This document shows positions 24,588 to 33,527 of a stretch of 64,000 nt of DNA, one piece after another. This DNA is from Roseivivax jejudonensis (GTDB taxonomy: Bacteria > Pseudomonadota > Alphaproteobacteria > Rhodobacterales > Rhodobacteraceae). The notes beneath the pieces were generated by a model. The model did no database searches. It was not told where the DNA came from and saw only the letters and a list, made by a program, of their open reading frames with translations. The stretch is taken from positions 186,001 through 250,000 of the forward strand of contig NZ_FWFK01000003.1 of assembly GCF_900172265.1 (NCBI RefSeq), written 5' to 3'. A program made the translations under genes and the position numbers. Every line of letters starts with the position of its first letter. The stretch's first letter is position 1.

Positions 24588-27373
24588 GCGGCGTCCGCCT
24601 GTCCGAGCGCGGCATCCACCGCGCGGCCGGCGCGCTCGGTGGCCGCGCGCAGACGCCCGGCGAGGTCGTCCATGCTCTCGGTCCGGGTGAGCCGCGTCAG
24701 CACCTCGGCCGCGCCCTGCCCCAGATCGTCCGGCGAAACCGGCCCGTCGCTCAGGAGCCGAGCGCCGATTTGCAGCGCCCAGAGCAGGCGATGCGCCGTG
24801 GCCAGCTCCGCGGCGTCGTCGGCCACGAGCCATCCGCAGGCGACGCCCGCCTCCAGCCCGCCGGCTACATCGCGCGTGTCGGCGCCGGCAACGAGCGTGC
24901 CGGCCTGCGCGAGAAGCTCGATTTCCTGCATCCGTCCGCGACCGATCTTCGGATCCCACAGCGCGCCCTGCCCCTTGGCCGCCTCGATCCGGGCGCGCAT
25001 CCGCGCGACCTCGCCCAGCGTATCGGATCGGTCGCGCGTGGCCGCGAGAACGTCGAGGCGCACGGCCTCCGCCTCCGCGCCGATCTCTGCCGTGCCGGCG
25101 ACCGCGCGGGCCCGGGTCAGCGCAAGATGCTCCCACGTCCAGGCCTCGCGCGCCTGGTAGTCGCGGAAGGACGCGAGGCTCGTCGCCACGGGGCCCTGGT
25201 TGCCCGACGGTCGCAGCCTCATGTCGACCTCGTAAAGCTTGCCCTCGGCCATCGGCGCGGTCATCGCCGTGACCAGCGCCTGCGTCAGTCGCGCGTAATA
25301 AACCCGCGAGGACAGCGGCTTGCGGCCCTCCGACGCCTCGACCCCGTCGGCATCGTAGATCACGATCAGGTCGAGATCGGAGCGCGCATGCAAGCGTCGC
25401 GCCCCGAGACTGCCCATGCCGAGCACCGCCGCTCCGCGCCCCGGGGGCGCTCCGTGCTTGGCCGCGAACTCGTCGACCACCACGGGCCAGAGCGCAGCCA
25501 GCGTCGCCTCGGCCACGTCGGCGTATTGCTCGGCCGCTTCTTCGGGGTCGGTGAGCCCGCGCAAGAGATGCACACCGGCGCGGAAATGCCATTCCTTCCC
25601 CCAGCGCCGCGCCGCGTCGAGGCGCCGCTCGTAATCCTCCTCGCGCGCGAGCATGCGCTCGAACTGCGCCACCAGCGCCGCGCGGCCCGGCCATTCCGCG
25701 AAGAAGTCGCCGCCGATCACGGCATCGAAGACTCCGGCATTGCGAGACAGGTAGCGCGCGAGATCGGGCGAGACCGACACGATGTCGACCAGCAGGTCGA
25801 CAAGCTGCGGGTTCGCCTCGAAGAGCGAGAAAAGCTGCACGCCGGCCGGAAGCCCCGCCAGGAACCCGTCGAAGGCCGCCAGCGCCTCCTCCGGGCGGCT
25901 CGAACGCTTCAACCGGGCGAGGATCTCCGGCTTGATCCGGTCGAAAATCTCGACCGCGCGCGCGGAGCGCAGGGCCGGATAGGCCGGCCAGCGGCGCGTC
26001 GTCTCCTCTCCGAACTCGGCCTCGTCGCTCGCGGCCGCGCCGGCGCCACCCCCCTCGCGGTCAAAGAAGTCCTCGGTGATCTCGTGCACCCGTTCGAGCC
26101 GCTGGTGCAGCTCGCGCTCGAGCGTGCCGCGATCGGTGTCCATGAGACAGGCGAGGCGGTCCATTTCGTCCCCCGACCCGGGCAGCGCGTGGGTCTGGGC
26201 GTCGCGGATCATCTGAACGCGGTGCTCGACCTCGCGGTGCGCCCGGTAGGCCCCGGTCAGCTCTCGGGCGATCTCGTCGGGCACCCAGCCCTTTTCGGCC
26301 AGGACGCGCAGGCCGTCGACCGTGCCGCGCACCCGCAACGCCGGGTCGCGCCCGCCGGCGATGATCTGGCGGGTCTGCGTGAAGAACTCGATCTCGCGAA
26401 TGCCGCCACGGCCGAGCTTCATGTCGTGGCCAGGCAGCGTGATCGCGCCGCCGCGACCCTTCTGCGCGCGGATCCGCAACCGCATTTCGTGGGCGTCGCG
26501 GATCGCGGCGAAATCGAGGTGCCGGCGCCAGACGAAGGGTGTCAGCGTCTCCAGAAACCGCTCGCCGGCCTCCACGTCGCCGGCGGCCGCGCGCGCCTTG
26601 ATATAGGCCGCGCGCTCCCACGTGCGCCCAAGACTTTCGTAATAACGTTCCGCCGCCTCCATCGCCATGCAGACCGGCGTGACCGCGGGATCCGGGCGCA
26701 GCCGAAGATCGGTGCGAAAGACGTAGCCCTCGCCCGTCAGGTCGCTGAGCATCGCGCACATCTTTCGGGTGGCGCGCACGAGCGCCGCGCGCGCCTCGTG
26801 ATAATCGTCGCGATCAAAGCGGGTCTCGTCGAACAGGCAGATCAGATCGATGTCCGAGGAATAGTTGAGCTCGCCCGCGCCCATTTTGCCCATGGCAAGG
26901 GCCACCATGCCGCCGGCCGCGGAAACGTCGTCCTCGGTCGCGCCGGGCAGCTTGCCGCGCCGGATCTCGTGCCCGACCGTCGCCTCGAGCGCCAGCTGCA
27001 CCGCGAGATCGGCGAAATCGGTCAGCACGCCCGTGACCGTCTCGAGCGGCCAGACGCCGCCCAGGTCGCACAGGCCGGTGAGGAGTGCGACCCGGCGCTT
27101 GGCCCGTCGCAGATCGTCGGCCCGGGTGTCGGGCGCGCCCGTCCGCAGATCGTCGCACAGCGCGGCAACCGCGCCGTCCGGATCGTCGGCCGCGCCTTCG
27201 AGCCACCCCGCCTCTTTGCCTAGCAGCGCGTGCAGGTGCGGGCTCGAGCCGCCCGCGCCGGTCAGGAGGTCGCGCATCGAGCCTTCGGCCCAGGGCGCGT
27301 GCGCCGCGGCATCGGCGCCCTGATCGGTATCGAAGGAACGAGGAAGGCGGGTCAGGCGTGAGGCGAGCGACAT
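24584..27373 (-). CDS. glnE: Bifunctional glutamine synthetase adenylyltransferase/deadenylase
   Basis: 929 aa, the normal family size. Two nucleotidyltransferase domains are visible: the first with GELNYSSDIDLICLFDE (about residues 155-172), the second with GSLGARRLHARSDLDLIVIYD (about 650-670). An intervening GlnE-type helical domain contains ALRVRGTVDGL and EYRAHREVEHR-like segments. GlnE attaches and removes AMP on glutamine synthetase in response to PII. It is divergent from the YbaK-like gene. Confidence 0.95.
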   Translation of the reverse strand: MSLASRLTRLPRSFDTDQGADAAAHAPWAEGSMRDLLTGAGGSSPHLHALLGKEAGWLEGAADDPDGAVAALCDDLRTGAPDTRADDLRRAKRRVALLTGLCDLGGVWPLETVTGVLTDFADLAVQLALEATVGHEIRRGKLPGATEDDVSAAGGMVALAMGKMGAGELNYSSDIDLICLFDETRFDRDDYHEARAALVRATRKMCAMLSDLTGEGYVFRTDLRLRPDPAVTPVCMAMEAAERYYESLGRTWERAAYIKARAAAGDVEAGERFLETLTPFVWRRHLDFAAIRDAHEMRLRIRAQKGRGGAITLPGHDMKLGRGGIREIEFFTQTRQIIAGGRDPALRVRGTVDGLRVLAEKGWVPDEIARELTGAYRAHREVEHRVQMIRDAQTHALPGSGDEMDRLACLMDTDRGTLERELHQRLERVHEITEDFFDREGGGAGAAASDEAEFGEETTRRWPAYPALRSARAVEIFDRIKPEILARLKRSSRPEEALAAFDGFLAGLPAGVQLFSLFEANPQLVDLLVDIVSVSPDLARYLSRNAGVFDAVIGGDFFAEWPGRAALVAQFERMLAREEDYERRLDAARRWGKEWHFRAGVHLLRGLTDPEEAAEQYADVAEATLAALWPVVVDEFAAKHGAPPGRGAAVLGMGSLGARRLHARSDLDLIVIYDADGVEASEGRKPLSSRVYYARLTQALVTAMTAPMAEGKLYEVDMRLRPSGNQGPVATSLASFRDYQAREAWTWEHLALTRARAVAGTAEIGAEAEAVRLDVLAATRDRSDTLGEVARMRARIEAAKGQGALWDPKIGRGRMQEIELLAQAGTLVAGADTRDVAGGLEAGVACGWLVADDAAELATAHRLLWALQIGARLLSDGPVSPDDLGQGAAEVLTRLTRTESMDDLAGRLRAATERAGRAVDAALGQADAA

Positions 27374-27470
27374 GCGCCGACAAGGCCACGCTTTTGGACG
27401 ACGTGCAACGGTTGCGGCGGCTTGCGGATCGGTGTTCCCTCGCGCACGCCGTCAGCCCCGGAGGATCACG

Positions 27471-27947
27471 ATGAGCAAGAGCCTCAAGCGCGTTCGCGCC
27501 GCGCTCGTCGACGCAGGCATCGACTTCGAGATCGTCGAGGTCGGCCAGGCCCGTACAGCAGCAGAGGCCGCGGCCTCGGTCGGGTGTGCGCTCGACCAGA
27601 TCGCGAAGTCGATCATCTATCGCGGCGGCGACAGCGGTACGGCACTCCTGTTCCTGACTGCCGGTGGAAACCGCGTCGAGGATGCGCGCGCCACGGCGCT
27701 GGCCGGAGAGCCGCTCTGCAAGGCCGACGCGACGCTGATCCGCACCCAGACCGGCTTTGCCATCGGGGGTGTTGCGCCTGTCGGTCACCTCAACCCGATC
27801 CGGGCATGGCTCGACCCGCGTCTTCTCGACTTCGACGCGGTCTGGGCGGCCGCTGGCACGCCGCGCCACGTGGTCCGGCTCGATCCGCACATGCTGGCGC
27901 CCCTGACAGGTGCGGTTGCCGCGGCGTTCGCCGAACCGGCGCCCTGA
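27471..27947 (+). CDS. YbaK/ProX-type aminoacyl-tRNA deacylase-like protein
   Basis: 158 aa from the ATG at 27471, with GGAGG at its ribosome site. The YbaK fold is indicated by AAEAAASVGCALDQIAKSIIYR, with the catalytic Lys in the IAKS motif, then TAGGNRVED and FAIGGVAPVGH with the GVxPxGH loop. These proteins clear mischarged tRNAs such as Ala- or Cys-tRNA(Pro). The specific substrate cannot be told. Its stop codon lies inside the first of two palindromic operator-like sites. Confidence 0.87.
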   Translation: MSKSLKRVRAALVDAGIDFEIVEVGQARTAAEAAASVGCALDQIAKSIIYRGGDSGTALLFLTAGGNRVEDARATALAGEPLCKADATLIRTQTGFAIGGVAPVGHLNPIRAWLDPRLLDFDAVWAAAGTPRHVVRLDPHMLAPLTGAVAAAFAEPAP

Positions 27948-27966
27948 TGTAAAAGAAATTCACATC
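27946..27966. promoter_or_regulatory. 21-bp palindromic site, copy 1 (imperfect), upstream of DUF2852 gene
   Basis: GATGTAAA (27946-27953), 5-base spacer AGAAA, TTCACATC (27959-27966). The left arm has one mismatch to the reverse complement of the right. It begins inside the stop codon of the YbaK-like gene. It has the same architecture as the copy at 28005, exactly 59 bases on. Confidence 0.6.
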
Positions 27967-28004
27967 GATCCCTTGAAGCCGGCCCGGGTCATGCCGATCT
28001 AGGG

Positions 28005-28025
28005 GATGTGAACGACATTCACATC
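28005..28025. promoter_or_regulatory. 21-bp palindromic site, copy 2 (perfect), upstream of DUF2852 gene
   Basis: GATGTGAA (28005-28012), spacer CGACA, TTCACATC (28018-28025): a perfect 8-bp inverted repeat, 29 bases before the DUF2852 start. Two such sites 59 bases apart (5.6 helical turns) look like operators for a dimeric regulator. The regulator is not identifiable from the window. Confidence 0.65.
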
Positions 28026-28054
28026 AAACAACACGGCAACGACGGAGACCGACA

Positions 28055-28510
28055 ATGACCCCCTCGACCTCTGCCACGCTTCCCGCAAACGCCGGGTGGT
28101 TCGCCCGCGCGGAAGCCTGGCTCGACGACCGCGGCAAAGGCGCCTGGATCGCCACCATGGTTGTCGGCTTCATCCTCTTCTGGCCCATCGGGCTGGCCCT
28201 TCTTGCCTACATGATCTGGAGCAAGCGCATGTTTTCCTGCCGTTCGTCCAAGCGCAGCTGGACCCCTGCCGGGATGGGGACGATGACGTCCTCCGGCAAC
28301 ACTGCTTTCGACGCCTACAAGGCCGAAACGCTGCGCCGGCTCGAGGAAGAGCAGGAGAACTTCCAGGCCTTCCTGAAGCGCCTGCGCGACGCTCGCGACC
28401 AGGCCGAGTTCGACCAGTTCATGGAAGAGCGTAACCGGCGGGACGACACCGCGGCGCGCAGCGACATGCGCACCGACACCGGCCCCGACCTCCCCGAAGC
28501 CGGCCGCTGA
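28055..28510 (+). CDS. DUF2852 family membrane protein
   Basis: 151 aa. One strong membrane helix (about residues 31-55, KGAWIATMVVGFILFWPIGLA) carries the FWPIGLALLAYMIW signature of DUF2852, followed by a Ser/Gly linker and a charged helical, probably coiled-coil region (AYKAETLRRLEEEQENFQAFLKRL). Function unknown. The promoter region carries two copies of a 21-bp palindrome, so expression is probably tightly controlled. A hairpin with a T-rich tail follows the gene. Confidence 0.88.
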   Translation: MTPSTSATLPANAGWFARAEAWLDDRGKGAWIATMVVGFILFWPIGLALLAYMIWSKRMFSCRSSKRSWTPAGMGTMTSSGNTAFDAYKAETLRRLEEEQENFQAFLKRLRDARDQAEFDQFMEERNRRDDTAARSDMRTDTGPDLPEAGR

Positions 28511-28527
28511 TCCCCGATCCCGATGCC

Positions 28528-28558
28528 GGGGCCGCACCGCGCGGCCCCGTTTCCCTTT
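28528..28558 (+). terminator. Intrinsic terminator after the DUF2852 gene
   Basis: GGGGCCGC (28528-28535) pairs with GCGGCCCC (28541-28548), an 8-bp stem with a 5-base loop, followed by GTTTCCCTTT. It lies 17 bases after the stop. Confidence 0.65.
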
Positions 28559-28577
28559 GCCCGGTACGAGCCCTACG

Positions 28578-29033
28578 ATGAGCGACATGTCCCTGCATCC
28601 CGACCTTCACCTTCCCGACCCGGACACGCAGCCCGAGTTCTACCAAGGCGTGACCACGAAGCGCGCGATCGCCTGGGTGATCGACGTGATGCTGGTGACG
28701 ATTCTCGTCGTGCCCGTCGTGATCCTGACCGCGTTCATCGCGCTGTTCTTCCTGCCTGTCGTGATGCTCGCGGTCGGGTTCCTCTACCGGTGGTTCACGA
28801 TCGCCGAGGGGTCGGCAACGTGGGGCATGCGCCTGATGGCCATCGAACTGCGCGATGCCTACGGGCGCAGGCTCGATAACGGCACCGCGCTTCTGCACAC
28901 GGCCGGCTACACGATCTCGATGTCGACATTCCTGATCCAGCTGGCTTCGGTGCTGCTGATGTGTGGCTCGCCGCGGGGTCAGGGGCTGAGCGACTACGCG
29001 CTCGGCACGGTGATGATCAACCGGCGCGCCTGA
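28578..29033 (+). CDS. RDD family membrane protein
   Basis: 151 aa from the ATG at 28578 (another ATG 9 bases later is possible). Three hydrophobic segments lie at about 38-60, 62-82 and 112-135. The RDD-type motif appears as TTKRAIAWVIDVMLV in the first helix, with the Arg and Asp retained; the canonical family name residues R-D-D are approximate here. The segment GSATWGMRLMAIELRDAYGRRL is characteristic. RDD proteins are small membrane proteins, some linked to ion transport. The gene lies between two hairpins and probably forms its own unit. Confidence 0.85.
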   Translation: MSDMSLHPDLHLPDPDTQPEFYQGVTTKRAIAWVIDVMLVTILVVPVVILTAFIALFFLPVVMLAVGFLYRWFTIAEGSATWGMRLMAIELRDAYGRRLDNGTALLHTAGYTISMSTFLIQLASVLLMCGSPRGQGLSDYALGTVMINRRA

Positions 29034-29044
29034 GGGCGCACAAC

Positions 29045-29104
29045 GCCTGCGCCGCCCACCCCGTACGGTGGGGTCACGTCCTTTGGGGTCTTGGCGGCGC
29101 AGGC
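29045..29104 (+). promoter_or_regulatory. Two-tier inverted repeat between the RDD gene and bpt
   Basis: GCCTGCGCCGCC (29045-29056) and GGCGGCGCAGGC (29093-29104) are exact reverse complements, 12 bp. Nested inside is a smaller hairpin, CCACC/GGTGG, around CCGTAC near 29056-29072. It begins 12 bases after the RDD stop and ends 43 bases before the bpt start. It may be a terminator for the RDD gene or a structured leader of bpt; no T tract follows the outer stem. Confidence 0.55.
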
Positions 29105-29147
29105 TGGCATTGCTACCTTTTGGCCAACGGCTTTTCGAAGGATGTCA

Positions 29148-29960
29148 ATGCGCCACGCGCTTCCCCTCGCCCCGCAGTTCTATGTGACGGCGCCGCAGCC
29201 CTGCCCCTATCTGCCGGGCCGGATGGAGCGGAAGCTGTTCACCGCCTTGCAGGGCGACCAAGCCGAGAAACTGAACGACTCGCTGTCGAAACAGGGCTTC
29301 CGGCGCTCGCAGAACGTGCTTTATCGCCCCTCGTGCTCGGATTGCGCGGCTTGCCTGTCGGCGCGGATCTCGGTCGCCGATTTCGCCCCGTCAAAGAGCC
29401 AGCGCCGCACGATCAACCGCAACGCGCACCTGCATCGCCGCGCCACGAGCCCCTGGGCGACCGAGGAGCAATACGCGCTGTTTCGCCGTTACCTCGACCG
29501 GCGCCACGCGGATGGCGGCATGGCCGACATGGACGTGTTCGAGTTCGCCGCGATGGTCGAGGAAACACCGATCCGCAGCCGGGTCGTCGAATACGTCGAC
29601 CGCGACACCGGCGGCTTGACCGCGGTATGCCTGACCGACGTTCTCGATGACGGGCTGTCGATGGTCTATTCGTTCTACGAGCCAAACATGCCGCGGCAAT
29701 CGCTGGGCACGTGGATGATCCTCGATCACGTCGAGATCGCGCGCGAGGCCGGCCTTCCCTACGTCTACCTCGGCTACTGGGTGCCGGGCTCGCCCAAGAT
29801 GGGCTATAAAGCGAATTTCGAGGGCCTTGAGATCTTCCGGGGCGGCGCCTGGACGCGCAAGACCCCACGAGACGACTACTCCGAAGAGATGAACCCGGCC
29901 TCGACCGACCCGATCGCAGAACAGGTCGCCAACATCTCGCTCCCCGACAGCCGCAGCTGA
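29148..29960 (+). CDS. bpt: Aspartate/glutamate leucyltransferase (bacterial protein transferase)
   Basis: 270 aa from the ATG at 29148, with AAGGA five bases before. The N-terminal domain has [15 protein letters not shown] and the Cys-rich [21 protein letters not shown], and the C-terminal GNAT-like domain has [17 protein letters not shown]. The enzyme transfers Leu from Leu-tRNA to N-terminal Asp or Glu, marking proteins for ClpS/ClpAP in the N-degron pathway. Full length and intact. Confidence 0.95.
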   Translation: MRHALPLAPQFYVTAPQPCPYLPGRMERKLFTALQGDQAEKLNDSLSKQGFRRSQNVLYRPSCSDCAACLSARISVADFAPSKSQRRTINRNAHLHRRATSPWATEEQYALFRRYLDRRHADGGMADMDVFEFAAMVEETPIRSRVVEYVDRDTGGLTAVCLTDVLDDGLSMVYSFYEPNMPRQSLGTWMILDHVEIAREAGLPYVYLGYWVPGSPKMGYKANFEGLEIFRGGAWTRKTPRDDYSEEMNPASTDPIAEQVANISLPDSRS

Positions 29961-30096
29961 ATTCTGACGGCACCGCGCTTCCCGCGTTCTCTGGGCCGTT
30001 CCGGAGCCCGGACGACGCAAGTTCGAGGCAAATGGCGCTCGACGTGGCGCGCAACGGCCTGTCCGGGTCGCCCGGTGACCGCACAACCGTCGGCGG

Positions 30097-30729
30097 TCAG
30101 GCCCGGACCGAGAAACTCATGCCGCCCTTCTCGAATTCAAGGATGGATGTCGTCCACTCTTCCGGCACGTTGATCGCTGCAAGAAAGTTCGCGATTTCAG
30201 GCCTGTCCGGCGCGATGTTGTCGGCCACGACGACCGCGTGGTCCGCCAGCCCCGGCGCCAGAAGATCCAGCATCGGCCGGTATAGATCTTTCGCCCCGTC
30301 GAGAAACAGCAGGTCTATCGGCCCCGACAGGTCCGCCAGCGTTTCGCGGGCATCACCGTGACGGATGTCGGCCTCAGCGAGGCCCGCCTCCGCAAGCGTT
30401 GCGCGGGCGCTTTCCGCCTTCTCGGCGTGGTATTCGGTGCCGGTGAAGGTGCCGCCGGTCGCCCTGGCCGCGCTCGCGAGATAGAGCGCCGAGATGCCGA
30501 AGGACGTGCCGAACTCCACGATGGTGCGCGCGCCGGTGGCGCGGACGAGTCCATGCAGCCAGCGCCCCTGGTCCCGCCCGATGGAGAGGTAGGAGGTGCG
30601 CTGCCTGTCCGACACGCGAAAATCCGTCCGCCCAGCCTCCCGGGCTGCATGGGGGACCGCGCGCTGCGCGGCGGCGGCGGCATGCTCTCGCTCGAGGATG
30701 GCGGCGAGACGGGGATCGGTCAGACGCAT
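30097..30729 (-). CDS. Class I SAM-dependent O-methyltransferase, last gene of the iron/heme uptake operon
   Basis: 210 aa; the ATG at 30729 overlaps the end of the ABC ATPase gene by 10 bases. Motif I is TIVEFGTSFGISALYLA, followed by GTEYHAEKAESA (acidic residue for ribose) and IDLLFLDGAKDLY, as in catechol/caffeoyl-CoA O-methyltransferase-like proteins. Substrate unknown. Placement after HmuTUV-like genes hints at a link to iron-chelator or heme-related metabolism, but that is inference. Confidence 0.83.
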   Translation of the reverse strand: MRLTDPRLAAILEREHAAAAAQRAVPHAAREAGRTDFRVSDRQRTSYLSIGRDQGRWLHGLVRATGARTIVEFGTSFGISALYLASAARATGGTFTGTEYHAEKAESARATLAEAGLAEADIRHGDARETLADLSGPIDLLFLDGAKDLYRPMLDLLAPGLADHAVVVADNIAPDRPEIANFLAAINVPEEWTTSILEFEKGGMSFSVRA

Positions 30730-31493
30730 GCGTCCTCCTTTGATGTGGTGAGCACGACCGGACAGCCGCGCTCGGGATGCCGAATGACGCAGACCGGCTG
30801 ACGATAGACCGTCGAGATGCGCTCGGCCGTCAGCACGTCCCAAGGCGCGCCTTCGCCCACGATACGGCCCCCGGACATGAGAACGATACGGTCCGCGTAG
30901 GCCGATGCGAGATTGAGGTCATGGAGGACCGCCAGAACCGTCGCGCCGGCCCGTGCCATCTCCGACGCGGAAGCGAGGACGCGCTCCTGGTGGCGCAGGT
31001 CGAGCGCCGCGGTCGGCTCGTCGAGAAGGACGACCTCGGTTTCCTGGACGACGACACGCGCAAAGGTCGTGCGGGCCTGCTCGCCGCCCGACAGGGTTTG
31101 CGCGTTGCGATAGGCCATGTGCGCGATTTCAGACCGCGCCATCGCGGTGTCTATCGCCGCGCGGTCTGCGTGCGGGGGCAGATCCCGGAATGCGCGACCC
31201 ATGGCAACGACCTCTTCCACCGGGTAGCCGAACCGGATTTCCGATCCTTGCGGGAAGACGGAGCGAACCTGCGCAAGATCGCGCACGCGGGTCTGGCCGA
31301 GCGGGCGGCCAGCCAGCGCGACCGCGCCGGTATCGGGCGCCATGTCGCCGGCAATGACGGAAAGGAGCGTCGACTTGCCCGCACCGTTCGGGCCCACGAG
31401 GACCGTCAGCGACCCGGCCGCGCAGGCAAGCGAGACATCTTCGAGCAGCGCCTTGCCACCAAGGCGCAGCGTGACATCGCGAACGTCGATCAT
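30720..31493 (-). CDS. hmuV: Hemin/iron ABC transporter ATP-binding protein, HmuV-like
   Basis: 257 aa. Walker A GPNGAGKS is at about 34-41, the signature LSGGEQAR near 138-145, and Walker B VVLLDEPTAALD follows. The LAQVRSVFPQGSEIRFGYPVEEVVAMGR segment strongly resembles HmuV (heme) ATPases, where the same stretch reads with PQ-S-x-x-x-F and EVVALGR. The start overlaps the permease stop (ATGA). Energises import across the cytoplasmic membrane. Confidence 0.85.
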   Translation of the reverse strand: MIDVRDVTLRLGGKALLEDVSLACAAGSLTVLVGPNGAGKSTLLSVIAGDMAPDTGAVALAGRPLGQTRVRDLAQVRSVFPQGSEIRFGYPVEEVVAMGRAFRDLPPHADRAAIDTAMARSEIAHMAYRNAQTLSGGEQARTTFARVVVQETEVVLLDEPTAALDLRHQERVLASASEMARAGATVLAVLHDLNLASAYADRIVLMSGGRIVGEGAPWDVLTAERISTVYRQPVCVIRHPERGCPVVLTTSKEDACV

Positions 31494-32560
31494 GCCGCGC
31501 GCCCCTGCCCCGCGCCGCGCCAGATCATCCACAGGAAGAACGGCCCGCCGAGCGATCCCATGATGACGCCGATGGGGATCTCGTTCGGCGGATCGAGCGT
31601 GCGCGCCGCCATGTCTGCCAGCATCACCAGAAGGCCCCCGCCGAGCGCGGAGAACGGGATGAGCCGCCGGTGTCCGGGGCCGATCATCAGCCGGAACAGA
31701 TGCGGCACCACGAGGCCGACGAAGCCGATCGTCCCGTTGAACGACACCGCCGCGGCGACGAGGAGCGCCGTGACGAAGATGAGCTTGCGGCGAAGAACGC
31801 GCACGTCGACGCCGAGGTGACGCGCCTGCCGCTCTCCGAGAGCGAGGAGGTCCAGCGGACGCGACCAGACCACGAGGAGAGCGATCCCCACCACCGCCGG
31901 AACGATCGTGATGCCCACGGTCAACCAACGCGCCGAGGACAGCGACCCCATCGACCAGAAGGCCAGGCTCTGAAGCTGATCGGCCGTGGCGAGATACGTC
32001 AGGTAACCCGCGACCGACCCGCCGATGGCGTTGACCGCGATCCCGACCAGAAGAAGCCGCGCGCTGTCCGTTCCTTCGCGACCGGGGCGGGCCAGCGCGT
32101 AGATGACGAAGGTGGTGCCAGTGCCGGCGATGAAGGCGCCGACCGGCAGCGTCCAGATCCCGAAGGTCGAGATCTGCAGCACGACCACGGCGATGGCACC
32201 GAGCGATGCGCCCGACGACACGCCGACGATCCCCGGATCGGCCAGCGGATTGCCGAAGAGCCCCTGCATGGCGGCCCCGCAGGTCGCGAGGCTCGCCCCG
32301 ACGATGATCGCGGTGATGCTGCGCGCGAGGCGCAGATCCCAGACGACCGCGGCGTTCAGCGTCTCGTCCGGCGAAAGCGCGGCATTTCCGACCCGCGACC
32401 AGAGCGCGGACCACAGGTCCGGCAGCGAGAGTGACACGGCGCCCACCGCGACGGAGGCAACGAGCGTGGCGACGAACAGGGTGCCGAGCGCCGCACCGAG
32501 GATCGGTGTCCGATCGACGGGTCTGCCGCGACGCTGCGTGCTGTCCGGCACGGCGGTCAT
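31490..32560 (-). CDS. hmuU: FecCD/HmuU-type ABC transporter permease
   Basis: 356 aa from the ATG at 32560, which overlaps the binding-protein stop (ATGA). About nine to ten membrane spans. FecCD features include LRLARSITAIIVGASLATCGAAMQGLFGNPLADPGIVGVSSGA and the GLVVPHLFRLMIGPGHRRLIP loop that contacts the ATPase. It imports heme, siderophore-iron or vitamin B12; the neighbouring ATPase favours heme. Confidence 0.88.
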   Translation of the reverse strand: MTAVPDSTQRRGRPVDRTPILGAALGTLFVATLVASVAVGAVSLSLPDLWSALWSRVGNAALSPDETLNAAVVWDLRLARSITAIIVGASLATCGAAMQGLFGNPLADPGIVGVSSGASLGAIAVVVLQISTFGIWTLPVGAFIAGTGTTFVIYALARPGREGTDSARLLLVGIAVNAIGGSVAGYLTYLATADQLQSLAFWSMGSLSSARWLTVGITIVPAVVGIALLVVWSRPLDLLALGERQARHLGVDVRVLRRKLIFVTALLVAAAVSFNGTIGFVGLVVPHLFRLMIGPGHRRLIPFSALGGGLLVMLADMAARTLDPPNEIPIGVIMGSLGGPFFLWMIWRGAGQGRAA

Positions 32561-33453
32561 TCGAACATCTCGCTTAGCGCCTCGCTCAGCGCGACCGTCG
32601 CGATTCCGCTGGAGGCCGCATCGTTTCTCACATGCATCTCGCGCATGACGATCAGGCGTTCCTGCCGGCCCGCCGGCGTCAGCGCGAGGCCCGGATAGTC
32701 CTGCCACACCCCACCGATATCGCCGAAGGCCGGCAATTCGGCCTCAGAGATGATCACCACATCGGGTGCCATGAGGATCATTCCTTCGGGAGTCACGGGA
32801 CGATAGCGGTCGCGCCCAATCTCGGCGGCGGCGTTGAGTGCGCCGACGCGCGCGATGAGGTTGTCGACCGCCGTCTGCGCGCCGCCCGCGGAGAAGTTGC
32901 CGCCCGCTCCCTGCTTGGAGGCGTGCAGGATACGCAGCGGCGCGCCGTCGTCCCGCGTGACGGTCTCTGCTTGCGTGTAAGCGCTCTCGATTTCCGCGAT
33001 CAGCGCCTCGCCGCGTTCCGCGAGCCCGAGATGGGCGGCGAGACGGCGGACTTTCTCGGGCGCGGGAAGGATGCGGTCGATCAGGTCGGTCTCCACGCCA
33101 ACGCGTTCGAGCCCGGCCAGAAGCGTCTCGAACCGCTGGTTCGAACCGATGACGAGACCGGGACGCATCGCGACGATGCCCTCCACCCCGGCCCAGTCGC
33201 GCACGACATGCGGGGTGTCCTCGAGACCCGGAAGGTCGATGTCCGCGGGCCGCGCGAGGATACGATCCGCCGCGCCGAGAGCGACCGCGATCTCGACCAT
33301 GTCGTCCCCGAGGAGCACGAGGTCGCGCCGCTCGGCCGGCGCGCTATCGGGTGCGAACAGGTCTGGGTACGGGGCCGCGTTCGAGACGTCGATGACATCC
33401 GCGGCGGCGATCGACGGGACGATCAGCAGGGCGGCAGCGATGCAGCGCAGCAT
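32557..33453 (-). CDS. hmuT: Periplasmic heme/iron-binding protein, HmuT-like
   Basis: 298 aa with a cleavable signal peptide (MLRCIAAALLIVPSIAAADV). It has the two-lobed helical-backbone FeB/TroA fold: RDLVLLGDDMVEIAVALGAADRI in the N-lobe and GGAQTAVDNLIARVGALNAA with TPEGMILMAPDVVII in the C-lobe, as in HmuT. It delivers substrate to the permease. 74 bases separate it from the receptor gene upstream, and it overlaps the permease start. Confidence 0.85.
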   Translation of the reverse strand: MLRCIAAALLIVPSIAAADVIDVSNAAPYPDLFAPDSAPAERRDLVLLGDDMVEIAVALGAADRILARPADIDLPGLEDTPHVVRDWAGVEGIVAMRPGLVIGSNQRFETLLAGLERVGVETDLIDRILPAPEKVRRLAAHLGLAERGEALIAEIESAYTQAETVTRDDGAPLRILHASKQGAGGNFSAGGAQTAVDNLIARVGALNAAAEIGRDRYRPVTPEGMILMAPDVVIISEAELPAFGDIGGVWQDYPGLALTPAGRQERLIVMREMHVRNDAASSGIATVALSEALSEMFE

Positions 33454-33527
33454 GGGTCGGGCTCCTGAGATATGAGGTGGCGCGCGGGCGGTCCGGCCCC
33501 TCCGCGCCGGGTGGGGCCGGTTCGGAT

